Of a stretch of DNA of 9,255 nucleotides, positions 1 to 6,452 are shown piece by piece (within the stretch, counting starts at the first letter, position 1; the number at the start of each line of letters is the position of its first letter). The position numbers and the translations under genes are program-made. Where the stretch lies: NCBI GenBank assembly GCA_018702715.1, contig JABIYQ010000523.1, forward strand, positions 1-9,255, written 5' to 3'. The stretch is from Desulfobacula sp. Lineage in GTDB: Bacteria > Desulfobacterota > Desulfobacteria > Desulfobacterales > Desulfobacteraceae. The notes under the pieces were generated by a model. The model did no database searches. It was not told the origin of the DNA and saw nothing but the letters and a program-made list of their open reading frames with translations.

Positions 1-297
1 ATCAACAATGAGTAAACCACCTCCTGAATTTGCGTTTTCAATCAGGTAATGTAAGCCATGAACACGAACTTTTTTGGACTGTTTATTGATACCGTAATAA
101 GACGAGGTGCGCACTGAAATATGGTCAGTAGATATACCCTTATATTCAAAATATTCCTGTACTGCAATACCAATGGGTGTACCCCCTCTCCATATACCAA
201 CGATAAATTGAGGGCAAAAGCCATCAATATAAATCTTATGAGCCAGTTTAAAAGAGCTTTCTAAAAGTTCCTGTGCAGTGATGTAAGTTTTTTGCAT
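1..297 (-). CDS. Phosphoribosyltransferase, N-terminal 99 residues (gene runs off the left edge)
   Basis: The leftward frame is open from an ATG at 297-295 to the window edge, 99 codons without a stop. Seen: a hydrophobic strand followed by IVGIWRGGTPIG (about residues 32-43), the type of PPi-binding loop found in type I phosphoribosyltransferases. A core then leads to LLIVD at residues 95-99, exactly where the family's PRPP-binding signature (hydrophobic strand, Asp-Asp, ..., Thr-Gly) begins; the rest lies outside the window. The family moves a phosphoribosyl group from PRPP onto a base, usually a purine, in the cytoplasm. Which base cannot be told from this half. The Shine-Dalgarno signal before the ATG is weak. 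It follows the truncated PLP-enzyme gene on the same strand and probably shares its transcript. Family assignment fairly sure, substrate unknown. Confidence 0.75.
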   Translation of the reverse strand, partial: MQKTYITAQELLESSFKLAHKIYIDGFCPQFIVGIWRGGTPIGIAVQEYFEYKGISTDHISVRTSSYYGINKQSKKVRVHGLHYLIENANSGGGLLIVD

Positions 298-338
298 ATA
301 TTTAATCCAGAATTAAATAGTTATAATGTAATTTTTAA

Positions 339-355
339 GGCCGGTGGCAACGGCC
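339..355. other. GC-rich hairpin between the two leftward genes
   Basis: GGCCG and CGGCC flank a 7-base loop in otherwise AT-rich DNA, between the stump of the PLP enzyme and the phosphoribosyltransferase. Neither strand has a convincing T-run after the stem, so it is at best a weak terminator or an mRNA-processing hairpin. Confidence 0.35.
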
Positions 356-417
356 ATCTTTGATGGTTATCTTTCTCTATAAAAGTGAACACAATGTTAA
401 ACGATTTTTGTAAATTT

Positions 418-675
418 TCAATCGATTTTTTCTCCAGTCTTGATATTCGCCATAACCGCTGTTGTTATGGCTGCCATTCCAGACCCAAATCCCAGGGCAT
501 GGTCATATCCTTCTAATTCTGCAATATTTTTTTCAATTTCAACAACAGATGGGTTGTCCCACCTTGAGTAAATAAACCCTTTTCGTTTCTGAACCACATC
601 TATTAAATCATCTGAATTGTAAAATTTATAGGTTGCTGTCAAATGTACTGGTGAAACAACTGGTTTCCCCTTCAT
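418..675 (-). pseudogene. Truncated Cys/Met-metabolism PLP-dependent enzyme (N-terminal stump)
   Basis: The 85-residue product matches the start of the cystathionine gamma-synthase / methionine gamma-lyase / O-acetylhomoserine sulfhydrylase family. Seen: SPVHLTATYKF near the N-terminus, YSRWDNPS at 36-43 (family YSRxxNPT, contacting PLP phosphate of the partner subunit), and the phosphate-binding SGMAAI at 65-70. Full-length members have about 380-400 residues, and the PLP-lysine lies far beyond residue 85, so this product cannot be a working enzyme of the family. Only about 120 bases separate its stop from the next gene, so most of the gene has been deleted rather than frameshifted. The start is well supported: AAGGAG lies just upstream of the ATG, and a good promoter lies further up. 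It may be an expressed remnant. Confidence 0.8.
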
Positions 676-709
676 TTTATCTCCTTCTCATATATTGTCA
701 TATTATAAA

Positions 710-726
710 AAGATAGATATTATCTT
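710..726. promoter_or_regulatory. 17-bp palindrome AAGATA-N5-TATCTT, possible operator
   Basis: Perfect 6-bp arms are separated by GATAT. The site lies just downstream of the predicted -10 box of the leftward promoter (738-766), around or just after the expected transcription start, where a repressor could act. A further partial copy (TTATCTT, 731-737) lies next to it. No regulator can be named from the sequence. Confidence 0.35.
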
Positions 727-737
727 ATTTTTATCTT

Positions 738-766
738 TTCATAAAGAGAATATACGGACCTGTCAA
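738..766 (-). promoter_or_regulatory. Sigma-70-type promoter for the leftward genes
   Basis: On the minus strand, a perfect TTGACA (766-761) is followed after 17 bases by TATGAA (743-738), 4 of 6 matches to the -10 consensus. It would give a leader of about 55 bases before the ATG at 675. It points at the truncated PLP gene and the phosphoribosyltransferase, so the remnant gene is probably still transcribed. Confidence 0.6.
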
Positions 767-833
767 TTTTTAAAACCCTTTTTAAAATAGGTTTTACAAC
801 AAAGGCTGATCTTCCCCAAACTCAAGTATAACA

Positions 834-862
834 TTGCGGAAACATTTTTTTTGTGGTATTAA
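834..862 (+). promoter_or_regulatory. Probable tRNA promoter
   Basis: TTGCGG (834-839), a 17-base spacer and TATTAA (857-862) lie just upstream of the tRNA, which starts at 885. The -35 box is a poor match and the -10 box has 4 of 6. Spacing and position are right for a tRNA promoter with a leader of about 15 bases. Confidence 0.45.
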
Positions 863-884
863 AATCAGACTTCAAAACACCTGT

Positions 885-961
885 GCGCCCGTAGCTCAGC
901 TGGATAGAGCGCTGGACTTCGAATCCATAGGTCGGGGGTTCGAATCCCTCCGGGCGTGCCA
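885..961 (+). tRNA. tRNA-Arg (anticodon TCG), likely integration target
   Basis: The 77 bases fold as a complete cloverleaf: acceptor 885-891/951-957, D stem 894-897/907-910, anticodon stem 912-916/924-928 with loop CTTCGAA and anticodon TCG at 919-921, T stem 934-938/946-950 with loop TTCGAAT, then discriminator G958 and encoded CCA 959-961. It would read CGN arginine codons, CGA by Watson-Crick pairing. Two oddities: the first acceptor pair is G.U (885/957), and the first anticodon-stem pair is a C.U mismatch (912/928). A terminator follows at once, then repeat-rich DNA and mobile-element genes on the same strand. Tyrosine integrases commonly use the 3' half of tRNA genes as attachment core, so this is the probable attL. 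The integrase and attR are not in the window. Confidence 0.95.
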
Positions 962-970
962 CTAATACCA

Positions 971-1003
971 AGGGTTTTCAGCTTTTACTGAAAACCTTTT
1001 TTT
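971..1003 (+). terminator. Rho-independent terminator after the tRNA
   Basis: An 11-bp stem (971-981 with 988-998, one G.U pair) closes a 6-base loop, CTTTTA, and runs into seven T residues (997-1003). It starts nine bases after the tRNA's CCA and should end the tRNA transcript before the mobile-element genes. Confidence 0.85.
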
Positions 1004-1008
1004 GTTTC

Positions 1009-1028
1009 AGGGTGACAATAGGGTGACA
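1009..1028 (+). repeat. Two 9-bp direct repeats AGGGTGACA, 11 bp apart
   Basis: AGGGTGACA occurs at 1009-1017 and again at 1020-1028, one helical turn apart, directly after the tRNA terminator. Short direct repeats beside a tRNA attachment core are the usual layout of integrase arm-type or excisionase sites. The role here is inferred from position only. Confidence 0.6.
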
Positions 1029-1031
1029 CCT

Positions 1032-1045
1032 GGGCAATGTTGCCC
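1032..1045. repeat. 14-bp palindrome GGGCAATGTTGCCC
   Basis: Perfect 6-bp arms surround a TG centre, starting four bases after the second AGGGTGACA repeat. The centre is too short for a good RNA hairpin, so a protein-binding site is more likely. Its closeness to the direct repeats suggests one recombination or control complex. Confidence 0.4.
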
Positions 1046-1132
1046 CTTCAAAAAAATAAAATATTTAGAGCTATCCTGCCAAGAGCGTTTCTACGATTTA
1101 GCTATTTTGAAAAATAATGTTTCTGTCTGAAA

Positions 1133-1182
1133 ACGGTAAATTAACCTATTTCGGTAGATATCGAACATTCATAAGTTACCGT
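1133..1182. promoter_or_regulatory. CGGTA inverted-repeat cluster upstream of the element's first promoter
   Basis: ACGGTAAATTA (1133-1143) is repeated in inverse orientation at 1172-1182 (ACGGTAACTTA on the minus strand; 10 of 11 identical). A further partial copy, TCGGTAGATA, lies between them at 1151-1160. The cluster ends about 18 bases before the -35 box of the next promoter, a typical place for regulator sites. It could be bound by the HTH protein encoded just downstream; that is inference. Confidence 0.5.
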
Positions 1183-1199
1183 AATTATTAAAAGTTCGC

Positions 1200-1228
1200 T
1201 TGACTTTATATGTACCGCAACGTATTAT
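1200..1228 (+). promoter_or_regulatory. Strong sigma-70-type promoter of the replication module
   Basis: TTGACT (1200-1205), a 17-base spacer and TATTAT (1223-1228) match consensus at 5 of 6 positions each. Transcription would start near 1235, giving a leader of about 35 bases before the ATG at 1270. No convincing terminator was seen before 6453, so this promoter may drive the whole block of coupled genes. Confidence 0.75.
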
Positions 1229-1269
1229 ATAGGATAATTAGAGCAAAACACAAGAAAAGGAGTATTGCT

Positions 1270-1497
1270 ATGGATCTTATCGAGGTCAAAAAAGCTGCCC
1301 AAGCCGGAGAACTTCCAGTATCTATTCACACTATTTATAAGTGGCACCATAAGAAACGTTATCCTGCACTGATTCTAAAGATAGTGGGAAAATTGTTTTT
1401 AGACAATGATGAATGGTTGCGAATGGCGGATCAAGCAAGGGACAACCAGGTTAAAGAAGCTAAAAGAATTCATTCCAGTGTAACTGACATGGCTTAA
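1270..1497 (+). CDS. Small AlpA/excisionase-like HTH DNA-binding protein
   Basis: The product has 75 residues. The frame also offers an upstream ATG at 1210, but that lies inside the promoter and has no ribosome-binding site. The ATG at 1270 has AAAAGGAG ending seven bases before it. Residues about 4-30 form an HTH of the MerR/excisionase type (VKKAAQAGELPVSIHTIYKW), followed by a wing-like strand pair, LILKIVGKLFLDNDEW, at 34-49, the pattern seen in AlpA, Xis and other small mobile-element regulators. A basic tail follows. Such proteins switch satellite or prophage genes or assist excision. Position next to the tRNA and the first promoter supports this. It may bind the CGGTA repeats upstream. 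The exact subfamily is uncertain. Confidence 0.75.
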   Translation: MDLIEVKKAAQAGELPVSIHTIYKWHHKKRYPALILKIVGKLFLDNDEWLRMADQARDNQVKEAKRIHSSVTDMA

Positions 1498-1586
1498 ATA
1501 GCAATTGCCTGCAAGGGTGGCAGCCAGCAGACAATGGGAAAGGTGGTTGAATATGTATTCTTTTTATAGCACAATCGGAGGAACCT

Positions 1587-1748
1587 ATGAATAATGCTCA
1601 AGAGATTGAGATTCCCCTAATATCAAAAAAAGATTGCCGGTGCCGCACACTCCCATATCACCATTTTAAAAATGTAAAGCGAAAGTTTATCGGACAGCAA
1701 AAACACCAATGCCGCTGGCAAGAGCGGCAAGGGAGGTGTACTCAATGA
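1587..1748 (+). CDS. Small Cys/His-rich protein, unknown function
   Basis: A 53-residue frame opens at an ATG with a good ribosome-binding site (CGGAGGAA, five bases before it) and ends in TGA at 1746-1748, overlapping the primase start as ATGA. The overlap and ribosome-binding site argue that it is translated. The protein is very basic in its second half and carries C17, C19, H25, H26, H40, C42 and C51, which could form a small metal-binding site, though no known zinc-finger spacing is recognised. The arrangement hints at a regulator or partner whose translation is coupled to the primase. Family not recognised; it could also serve mainly as a coupling leader. Confidence 0.55.
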   Translation: MNNAQEIEIPLISKKDCRCRTLPYHHFKNVKRKFIGQQKHQCRWQERQGRCTQ

Positions 1749-4177
1749 TGTCTAATCAAAGCAATAATACCACATTATCTACAAATAGCAACACAAACCA
1801 AATTGACATTATACAAGCCCTACAACAGGAAATTCAAAATTCAGGCATAAACCCACCGGATAAAATTGAACCTGGAAAAATCATCCGTTTCTCTGACAAT
1901 GGGAAGAACAATAAAAACGGTTGGTGTATCCTTTACCTTAACTCTGATGGGTCAGCTGGTGCCTGCTATGGAAATCATAAAGGGTTTAAGAAAAATTGGT
2001 TTATGGGTTTCAATGGTAATTCCATATCCAGCGAACAGAGAGAAGCGTTTATTCAGAAAATTTTTGAAGCGCGGAAAAAAGCTGACAAGGAGCGAAAAGA
2101 AAAGCATGCTATAGCTGCAAAAAAAGCGAATGAGATCTGGAAGACAGCTAAACCATCAGATCCCAACCATGATTATCTGAGCAGGAAGCAGATTGAATCT
2201 TATGGATCAAGGCAATCAGGAAAAGCTTTGATTGTCCCTGTTATGGATTTTGGTGGAGCCGTGCTTTCACTCCAACAGATTTTGCCAAATGGAGGAAAAA
2301 AGTTTCTACTAGATGGTAAAATTAAAGGCGGTTCTTTTGTAATCGGCGATATTCAGCAGAACGATATTTTTTATATCTGTGAAGGGTATGCAACAGGTGC
2401 CAGCATCCATAAAGCGACTGGTAAACCAGTTGTAATTGCTTTCAATAGTGGCAATTTAAAGATGGTTGCTCAGTTGTACAGAGCTGGACACTCTTCTAAG
2501 AGTATTATTATTGCAGCGGACAATGATTTAGAAACAAAAAAGAAAACCGGAACAAATCCAGGCAGAAAGGCAGCGGAGGAAGCAGCCTATGCAATTGGTG
2601 CAGAATTATGCCTTTGTCCGGTAAATTCTGATTTTAACGACCTTCAGGTTTCCCTGGGAGTAGATGCAGTCAGACAGGCATTGAAGAAAACCCGCACGAT
2701 TAATATAGAAAATTGGGAGGAACCTGTCCCTTTAAAAGAAAATTTTGCACCCCAGCTTGACCCTGAACTTTTGCCCGGCATTATTGGCGATATGGCAAGA
2801 GCGGTATCAATCGAAACAGAAACACCATTTGAACTTGCCGCCGGTTTAATATTGTCAGTTATTGGGACAGCCTGCCAAGGCAAATTTGTTGTCAAAATTA
2901 AGCCGGGATATCAAGAACCGGTTAATATTTGGACAGTGACAGCGCTGGACCCTGCCAACAGAAAATCTTCTGTTTTAATAAAAATAACAAGTCCATTAAA
3001 TCAATGGGAAAATAACAAAAGGTTAGAGTTCGACCCCTGGATAAAAGATGCTGCCAGTAAATTAAAAAATCAGGAAGCAAGGATCAAATCATTAAGAGCG
3101 CAATATGGTAAGGCCAAACAAGAGGATTTGCGAGAAATAGAAAAAGAAATAGCAGAGATTGAAAACAATTTTGTTCAGGTGCCAGTATATCCAAAACTTT
3201 GGGCGCAGGATGTAACGCCGGAACACTTAGGGACCCTATTAAATATCCATAATGAAGTCATGGCTATTATATCATCGGAGGGCGGGATTTTCGACATAAT
3301 CGGTGGCAGATATTCAAACGGAATACCTAACCTTGATTTGTTTTTACAAAGTCATTCTGGTGACCCTGTAAGAGTTGACCGAGGAAGTCGCGACCCTGTT
3401 TTTCTCAATGGTCCTGCTTTAACCCTTGGGTTATCTCCACAGCCTGAAGTTTTACGGGGATTAGTTGATAAGCCAGGGTTTAGGGGCAAAGGCTTGCTTG
3501 CAAGATTTCTCTATTTTTTGCCTAAATCAAATCTTGGATACCGGGGATTGGAATCTGATCCGGTACCAGAAAATATTAAACTCAACTATCAAAATCTAAT
3601 TTCGCAGCTTTTGGATATTGAGCCCAGAGAGGATGAACACGGGAACAGGCAGCCGTATATTTTACGTTTTTCAAATGAAGCATACCGGGAATGGTCTGAT
3701 TTTTACATGGTGGTTGAAAAAGGCCTGAGAGAAGGTGGCCGTTTTGAATATATAACAGACTGGGCTGGGAAACTTCCGGGGGCGGCGGCAAGAATTGCAG
3801 GATTGCTTCATTGTGCTGAAAATCCAGATCAACCTTGGGCCCAAGAAATTAATATTGAAACCATGCAGAATGCTCTTGAAATTGCTGCAACTCTCACAGA
3901 CCATGCGCTCATTGCATTTGACTTGATGGGCGCTGATAAATCGCTTGATCTGGCCCGTAAGGTATGGCGATGGATTGAGCGAGGCAGATACCAATCATTT
4001 AAAAAGAGAGATTGTTTTAATGCATTACAGGGAACATTCCAAAAGGTTTCAAATATCGAGGACCCATTAAATGTATTGCAAGAAAGAAATTATATCCAGG
4101 CCAGAACAAAACAAACGGGTGGCAGGCCGTCAATCGAATATGACGTTAACCCTGAAATTATTAAGAGGTGGTCATAA
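1745..4177 (+). CDS. TOPRIM primase / DUF3987 helicase-like replication protein
   Basis: The 810-residue protein combines an N-terminal phage/plasmid-primase-associated region (GWCILYLNSDGSAG near 60-73), a basic helix-rich linker, a TOPRIM domain, and a DUF3987-type region. TOPRIM marks are EGYATG at 213-218, nearly the EGYATA motif of P4 alpha and plasmid primases, and the acidic pair D259-N-D261. The later ATPase-like region has a degenerate P-loop, ALDPANRKSS (400-409), and a Walker-B-like IISSEGG (508-514). A charged coiled-coil-like segment lies between them. It probably primes, and perhaps unwinds, DNA at the element's own origin. The frame extends to an ATG at 1709, but GGGAGGTG eight bases before 1745 and the ATGA overlap with the preceding gene favour 1745. 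It overlaps the next gene as TAATG. Confidence 0.85.
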   Translation: MMSNQSNNTTLSTNSNTNQIDIIQALQQEIQNSGINPPDKIEPGKIIRFSDNGKNNKNGWCILYLNSDGSAGACYGNHKGFKKNWFMGFNGNSISSEQREAFIQKIFEARKKADKERKEKHAIAAKKANEIWKTAKPSDPNHDYLSRKQIESYGSRQSGKALIVPVMDFGGAVLSLQQILPNGGKKFLLDGKIKGGSFVIGDIQQNDIFYICEGYATGASIHKATGKPVVIAFNSGNLKMVAQLYRAGHSSKSIIIAADNDLETKKKTGTNPGRKAAEEAAYAIGAELCLCPVNSDFNDLQVSLGVDAVRQALKKTRTINIENWEEPVPLKENFAPQLDPELLPGIIGDMARAVSIETETPFELAAGLILSVIGTACQGKFVVKIKPGYQEPVNIWTVTALDPANRKSSVLIKITSPLNQWENNKRLEFDPWIKDAASKLKNQEARIKSLRAQYGKAKQEDLREIEKEIAEIENNFVQVPVYPKLWAQDVTPEHLGTLLNIHNEVMAIISSEGGIFDIIGGRYSNGIPNLDLFLQSHSGDPVRVDRGSRDPVFLNGPALTLGLSPQPEVLRGLVDKPGFRGKGLLARFLYFLPKSNLGYRGLESDPVPENIKLNYQNLISQLLDIEPREDEHGNRQPYILRFSNEAYREWSDFYMVVEKGLREGGRFEYITDWAGKLPGAAARIAGLLHCAENPDQPWAQEINIETMQNALEIAATLTDHALIAFDLMGADKSLDLARKVWRWIERGRYQSFKKRDCFNALQGTFQKVSNIEDPLNVLQERNYIQARTKQTGGRPSIEYDVNPEIIKRWS

Positions 4178-4542
4178 TGGGATGGCGGGATAAAATGGGT
4201 GTTGAAAAGAAAAAAATAAATTTCAATACCTATATGCAAAAGGTGCAAAACATACAAAAGGTCGAGAAAAAAAATAAAAATGAGGCTTTTGCACCTTTTG
4301 TACCTTTTGCACCTAACAATCAAAAAGTAAAACCCTTGATTGATATAGATGATTTCAGTCCTGTCTCGAACCCTGGTAAAAAAGTTCAAACTGACCTGAC
4401 GTTTTGCCCTGCCAGATGCAAAACAACAGGCAAATGTTATGGCATGGCCTGGTTCGATCATAAGCCAGGGAAAGCAGCGCCATGTTTTGAAGATCAATGC
4501 CCTTGGAAAGATAACCTTAAAAAATGGAGCATGGAGCAATGA
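4177..4542 (+). CDS. Cys-cluster protein, unknown function, carrying repeat arms in its gene
   Basis: The 121-residue product starts at the ATG that shares a base with the primase stop (TAATG), behind AAGAGGTGG. A GTG three codons upstream is also possible. The N-terminal half is basic and low-complexity, with QKVQNIQKV (21-29) and FAPFVPFAP (38-46), both encoded by the 9-bp DNA repeats noted separately. The C-terminal half has C77-x3-C81-x5-C87 and C103-x4-C108-P-W, a likely metal-binding cluster. The spacing matches no zinc finger I can name. Between primase and helicase genes and tightly coupled to both, it may be a DNA-binding or loading accessory of replication. Its stop overlaps the next start as ATGA. 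Function unknown. Confidence 0.75.
   Translation: MGWRDKMGVEKKKINFNTYMQKVQNIQKVEKKNKNEAFAPFVPFAPNNQKVKPLIDIDDFSPVSNPGKKVQTDLTFCPARCKTTGKCYGMAWFDHKPGKAAPCFEDQCPWKDNLKKWSMEQ
4235..4311. repeat. Iteron-like cluster: three 9-bp repeats facing three inverted copies
   Basis: On the plus strand three 9-mers stand in tandem at 4235-4261: TGCAAAAGG, TGCAAAACA, TACAAAAGG. Across a 23-base A-rich spacer (4262-4284) three copies stand inverted at 4285-4311, reading on the minus strand TGCAAAAGG, TACAAAAGG, TGCAAAAGC. A perfect 14-bp inverted repeat (4237-4250 with 4287-4300) lies within it. Tandem repeats around an A-rich core, close behind a primase gene, suggest an origin or copy-control site; phage P4 has its crr near its alpha gene. 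The 9-base period also keeps the reading frame, so selection on the protein is an alternative. Confidence 0.7.
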
Positions 4543-5018
4543 AAATAACAGACCAGGCATTTGAAACACTGCTTGAAGCATGGAAAGCAGAAGACTTTGA
4601 AACCTGTAAAGACAGATTAATTTTCATTTGTGAGACCATACCAGCGAATGAGCTTGAAAATCTTCTTTTAACAAATATCCAGGCTGCCATGGGGGTGTTT
4701 GAATTGTTTGTTAAAACCGGTCTTGACAATGCGCTTGACGACACACCTGCCAGGGAATTTTATCTAAGGATTGTAAGATACATTCTTGACAATGAAACCC
4801 CGGAAATAAAACAGGCCTTCAAAGAAACTTTTAAGCATTGCTTTCCAGGCATGCAACCAGTTGGTTTTAATGAAAATGGAGGCCGGCTATATAGCCTTAC
4901 TGATCTTGCCGATGGTCTTGGTGTGAATATTGAAGAATTATTAAGTGAAGCTCAAAAGATGCCGGATGTTGACCTTATTCAAATTGAAAACTCACCAAAA
5001 GGAACAACAGTGCATTGA
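4539..5018 (+). CDS. Acidic helical protein with an HTH-like C-terminus, unknown function
   Basis: The product has 159 residues. The ATG at 4539 overlaps the preceding stop as ATGA, with GGAG (4526-4529) at a suitable distance. An in-frame ATG at 4524 would add five residues. The protein looks almost wholly alpha-helical and acidic. Residues 118-140 (YSLTDLADGLGVNIEELLSEA) resemble a helix-turn-helix such as those that open with a 'LAxxLGV' turn. There is no signal peptide or membrane segment. Its place between a Cys-cluster protein and the helicase, with overlaps on both sides, suggests a replication or regulatory partner. Family not recognised. Confidence 0.75.
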   Translation: MKITDQAFETLLEAWKAEDFETCKDRLIFICETIPANELENLLLTNIQAAMGVFELFVKTGLDNALDDTPAREFYLRIVRYILDNETPEIKQAFKETFKHCFPGMQPVGFNENGGRLYSLTDLADGLGVNIEELLSEAQKMPDVDLIQIENSPKGTTVH

Positions 5019-6382
5019 TGGATTTTAAATTAAAAAATAAACTTTATCTTTCCGGTATGAAAGCCGAAACATTGAGAGCTATTAAAACTCGGTTGACAAT
5101 GAACAACCCTGCATATTCTGAAGCTGAAAAGATGGGTCGGTTTACCAGCGACATTGAACCTGAATTAAAGTTTTATGAAGAGACCCGGGATGCTTTGATT
5201 TGCCCCAGGGGTGTTGCAACTCAAATATACCGGATTTGTCAGACCAACAAGGAAAACATTAAAATTATCGACAACAGAAGAACATTAAATCTTGTTGACT
5301 TCACTTTCCATGGAAAATTAAGACCATTACAGTCACCAGCAGTAAAAAGCTGCCTATCGAAAGATTTTGGGCTCCTGGAAGCTCCAACCGGATCAGGCAA
5401 AACAGCCATAGCATTATATATGATAGCTGAAAGACAACAGCCTGCCCTTATCGTGGTGCATACCAAAGAGTTGTTAAACCAATGGATTGACCGGGTTGAA
5501 CAATTCTTGAAGATCCCCAGGGATGAGATAGGTATAATCGGGTCCGGCAGATTCACGATAGGCAAAAAAATCACAGTGGCCATGATCCAGACTCTTGTAA
5601 AAAAGGCAGATGATGTGGCGCCTCATGTTGGATATCTCATCCTGGATGAATGTCACCGGGCGCCGGCCATGCAATACGTAAAAGCCATTGAAGCGTTTGA
5701 CTGCAAATACATGACAGGCTTAACTGCAACCCCCTGGAGAAGAGATGGGCTTTCAAAAGTTATTTTCTGGCACATTGGTGACGTTACCGGCGGCATTGAT
5801 AAACAGGACTTGCTTGATAATGGCAATCTTTGCCAAGCTGAAGTGAAGTGGATCACAACCGAATTCAACACTCTGATAGATGCTTCAGTGAATTATTCAA
5901 AAGCTCTGTCTGAGTTGACAGAAGATCACGATAGAAACCAGTTGATTTGTAACACCGTATCAAAAAACACCGGCACCGGGATCAGTCTCATACTGTCCGA
6001 CAGGAGAAACCATTGTCAGACCCTTCATGATACCATGTTAAAAGAGAATGGAATTAAATCTAAAGTTCTGACCGGGGCAACATCAAAAACAGAACGAGAG
6101 CGAATCATTAACGATTTGCAAAATGGGCGCTGTAAATATCTGATTGCAACCGGGCAGCTTATTGGTGAAGGGTTTGACCTGCCTGAGATATCAATAATGT
6201 TTCTTGTGACCCCTATAAAATTCAGTGGTCGGGTTATTCAATACATAGGCCGTGCATTAAGGCCAGCGCCAGGGAAAGACAAGGCTGTCATATTTGACTT
6301 TGTGGATGTTTTGAATCCTGTTTTTAAATCATCGGCCATGTCACGACTTTACACATATAGACAGGAACAAATAGCGGTTTAA
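5018..6382 (+). CDS. Superfamily 2 DNA helicase, XPB/SSL2-like
   Basis: The 454-residue protein carries the SF2 helicase motifs in order: a Q-motif-like LRPLQSPAV just before the P-loop, motif I APTGSGKT (122-129), motif Ia IVVHTKELLNQW, motif II DECH (210-213), motif III TATP (236-239), motif V region ATGQLIGEGFDLP, and motif VI QYIGRALRP (408-416). All key residues are present, so an active ATP-driven DNA translocase is likely. The DECH box and 'IGRALRP' ending fit the XPB/RAD25-like group common in phages and mobile elements. The ATG at 5018 overlaps the preceding stop as TGATG. A TTG one codon upstream (5015) is possible and lies at better distance from the AAAGGA at 4998-5003. It probably unwinds DNA for the primase encoded upstream. 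Confidence 0.9.
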   Translation: MDFKLKNKLYLSGMKAETLRAIKTRLTMNNPAYSEAEKMGRFTSDIEPELKFYEETRDALICPRGVATQIYRICQTNKENIKIIDNRRTLNLVDFTFHGKLRPLQSPAVKSCLSKDFGLLEAPTGSGKTAIALYMIAERQQPALIVVHTKELLNQWIDRVEQFLKIPRDEIGIIGSGRFTIGKKITVAMIQTLVKKADDVAPHVGYLILDECHRAPAMQYVKAIEAFDCKYMTGLTATPWRRDGLSKVIFWHIGDVTGGIDKQDLLDNGNLCQAEVKWITTEFNTLIDASVNYSKALSELTEDHDRNQLICNTVSKNTGTGISLILSDRRNHCQTLHDTMLKENGIKSKVLTGATSKTERERIINDLQNGRCKYLIATGQLIGEGFDLPEISIMFLVTPIKFSGRVIQYIGRALRPAPGKDKAVIFDFVDVLNPVFKSSAMSRLYTYRQEQIAV

Positions 6383-6452
6383 AAAATAAGTTAAGGGGGA
6401 TAGCACTCGAAAAAGTTATATTAATTTTTTTAAAGGCAGGAGCAAGGGTAAA

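Noticed and set aside
42..227. A 61-codon minus-strand frame at the left end
   Set aside because: It is an out-of-frame shadow of the phosphoribosyltransferase gene, whose frame is open to the window edge and carries the family motif.
1553..1594. A 13-codon frame with AGGTGG upstream, ending across the start of the 53-residue gene
   Set aside because: The coupling layout is suggestive, but the length and composition give no support beyond chance; not listed as a gene.
4235..4311. CRISPR array
   Set aside because: The repeat units are only 9 bases, stand in direct contact without spacers, and the second half is inverted.
4090..4581. A 163-codon minus-strand frame opposite the primase end and Cys-cluster gene
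   Set aside because: It lies antisense to well-supported genes with ribosome-binding sites and overlaps; its product has no recognisable domain.
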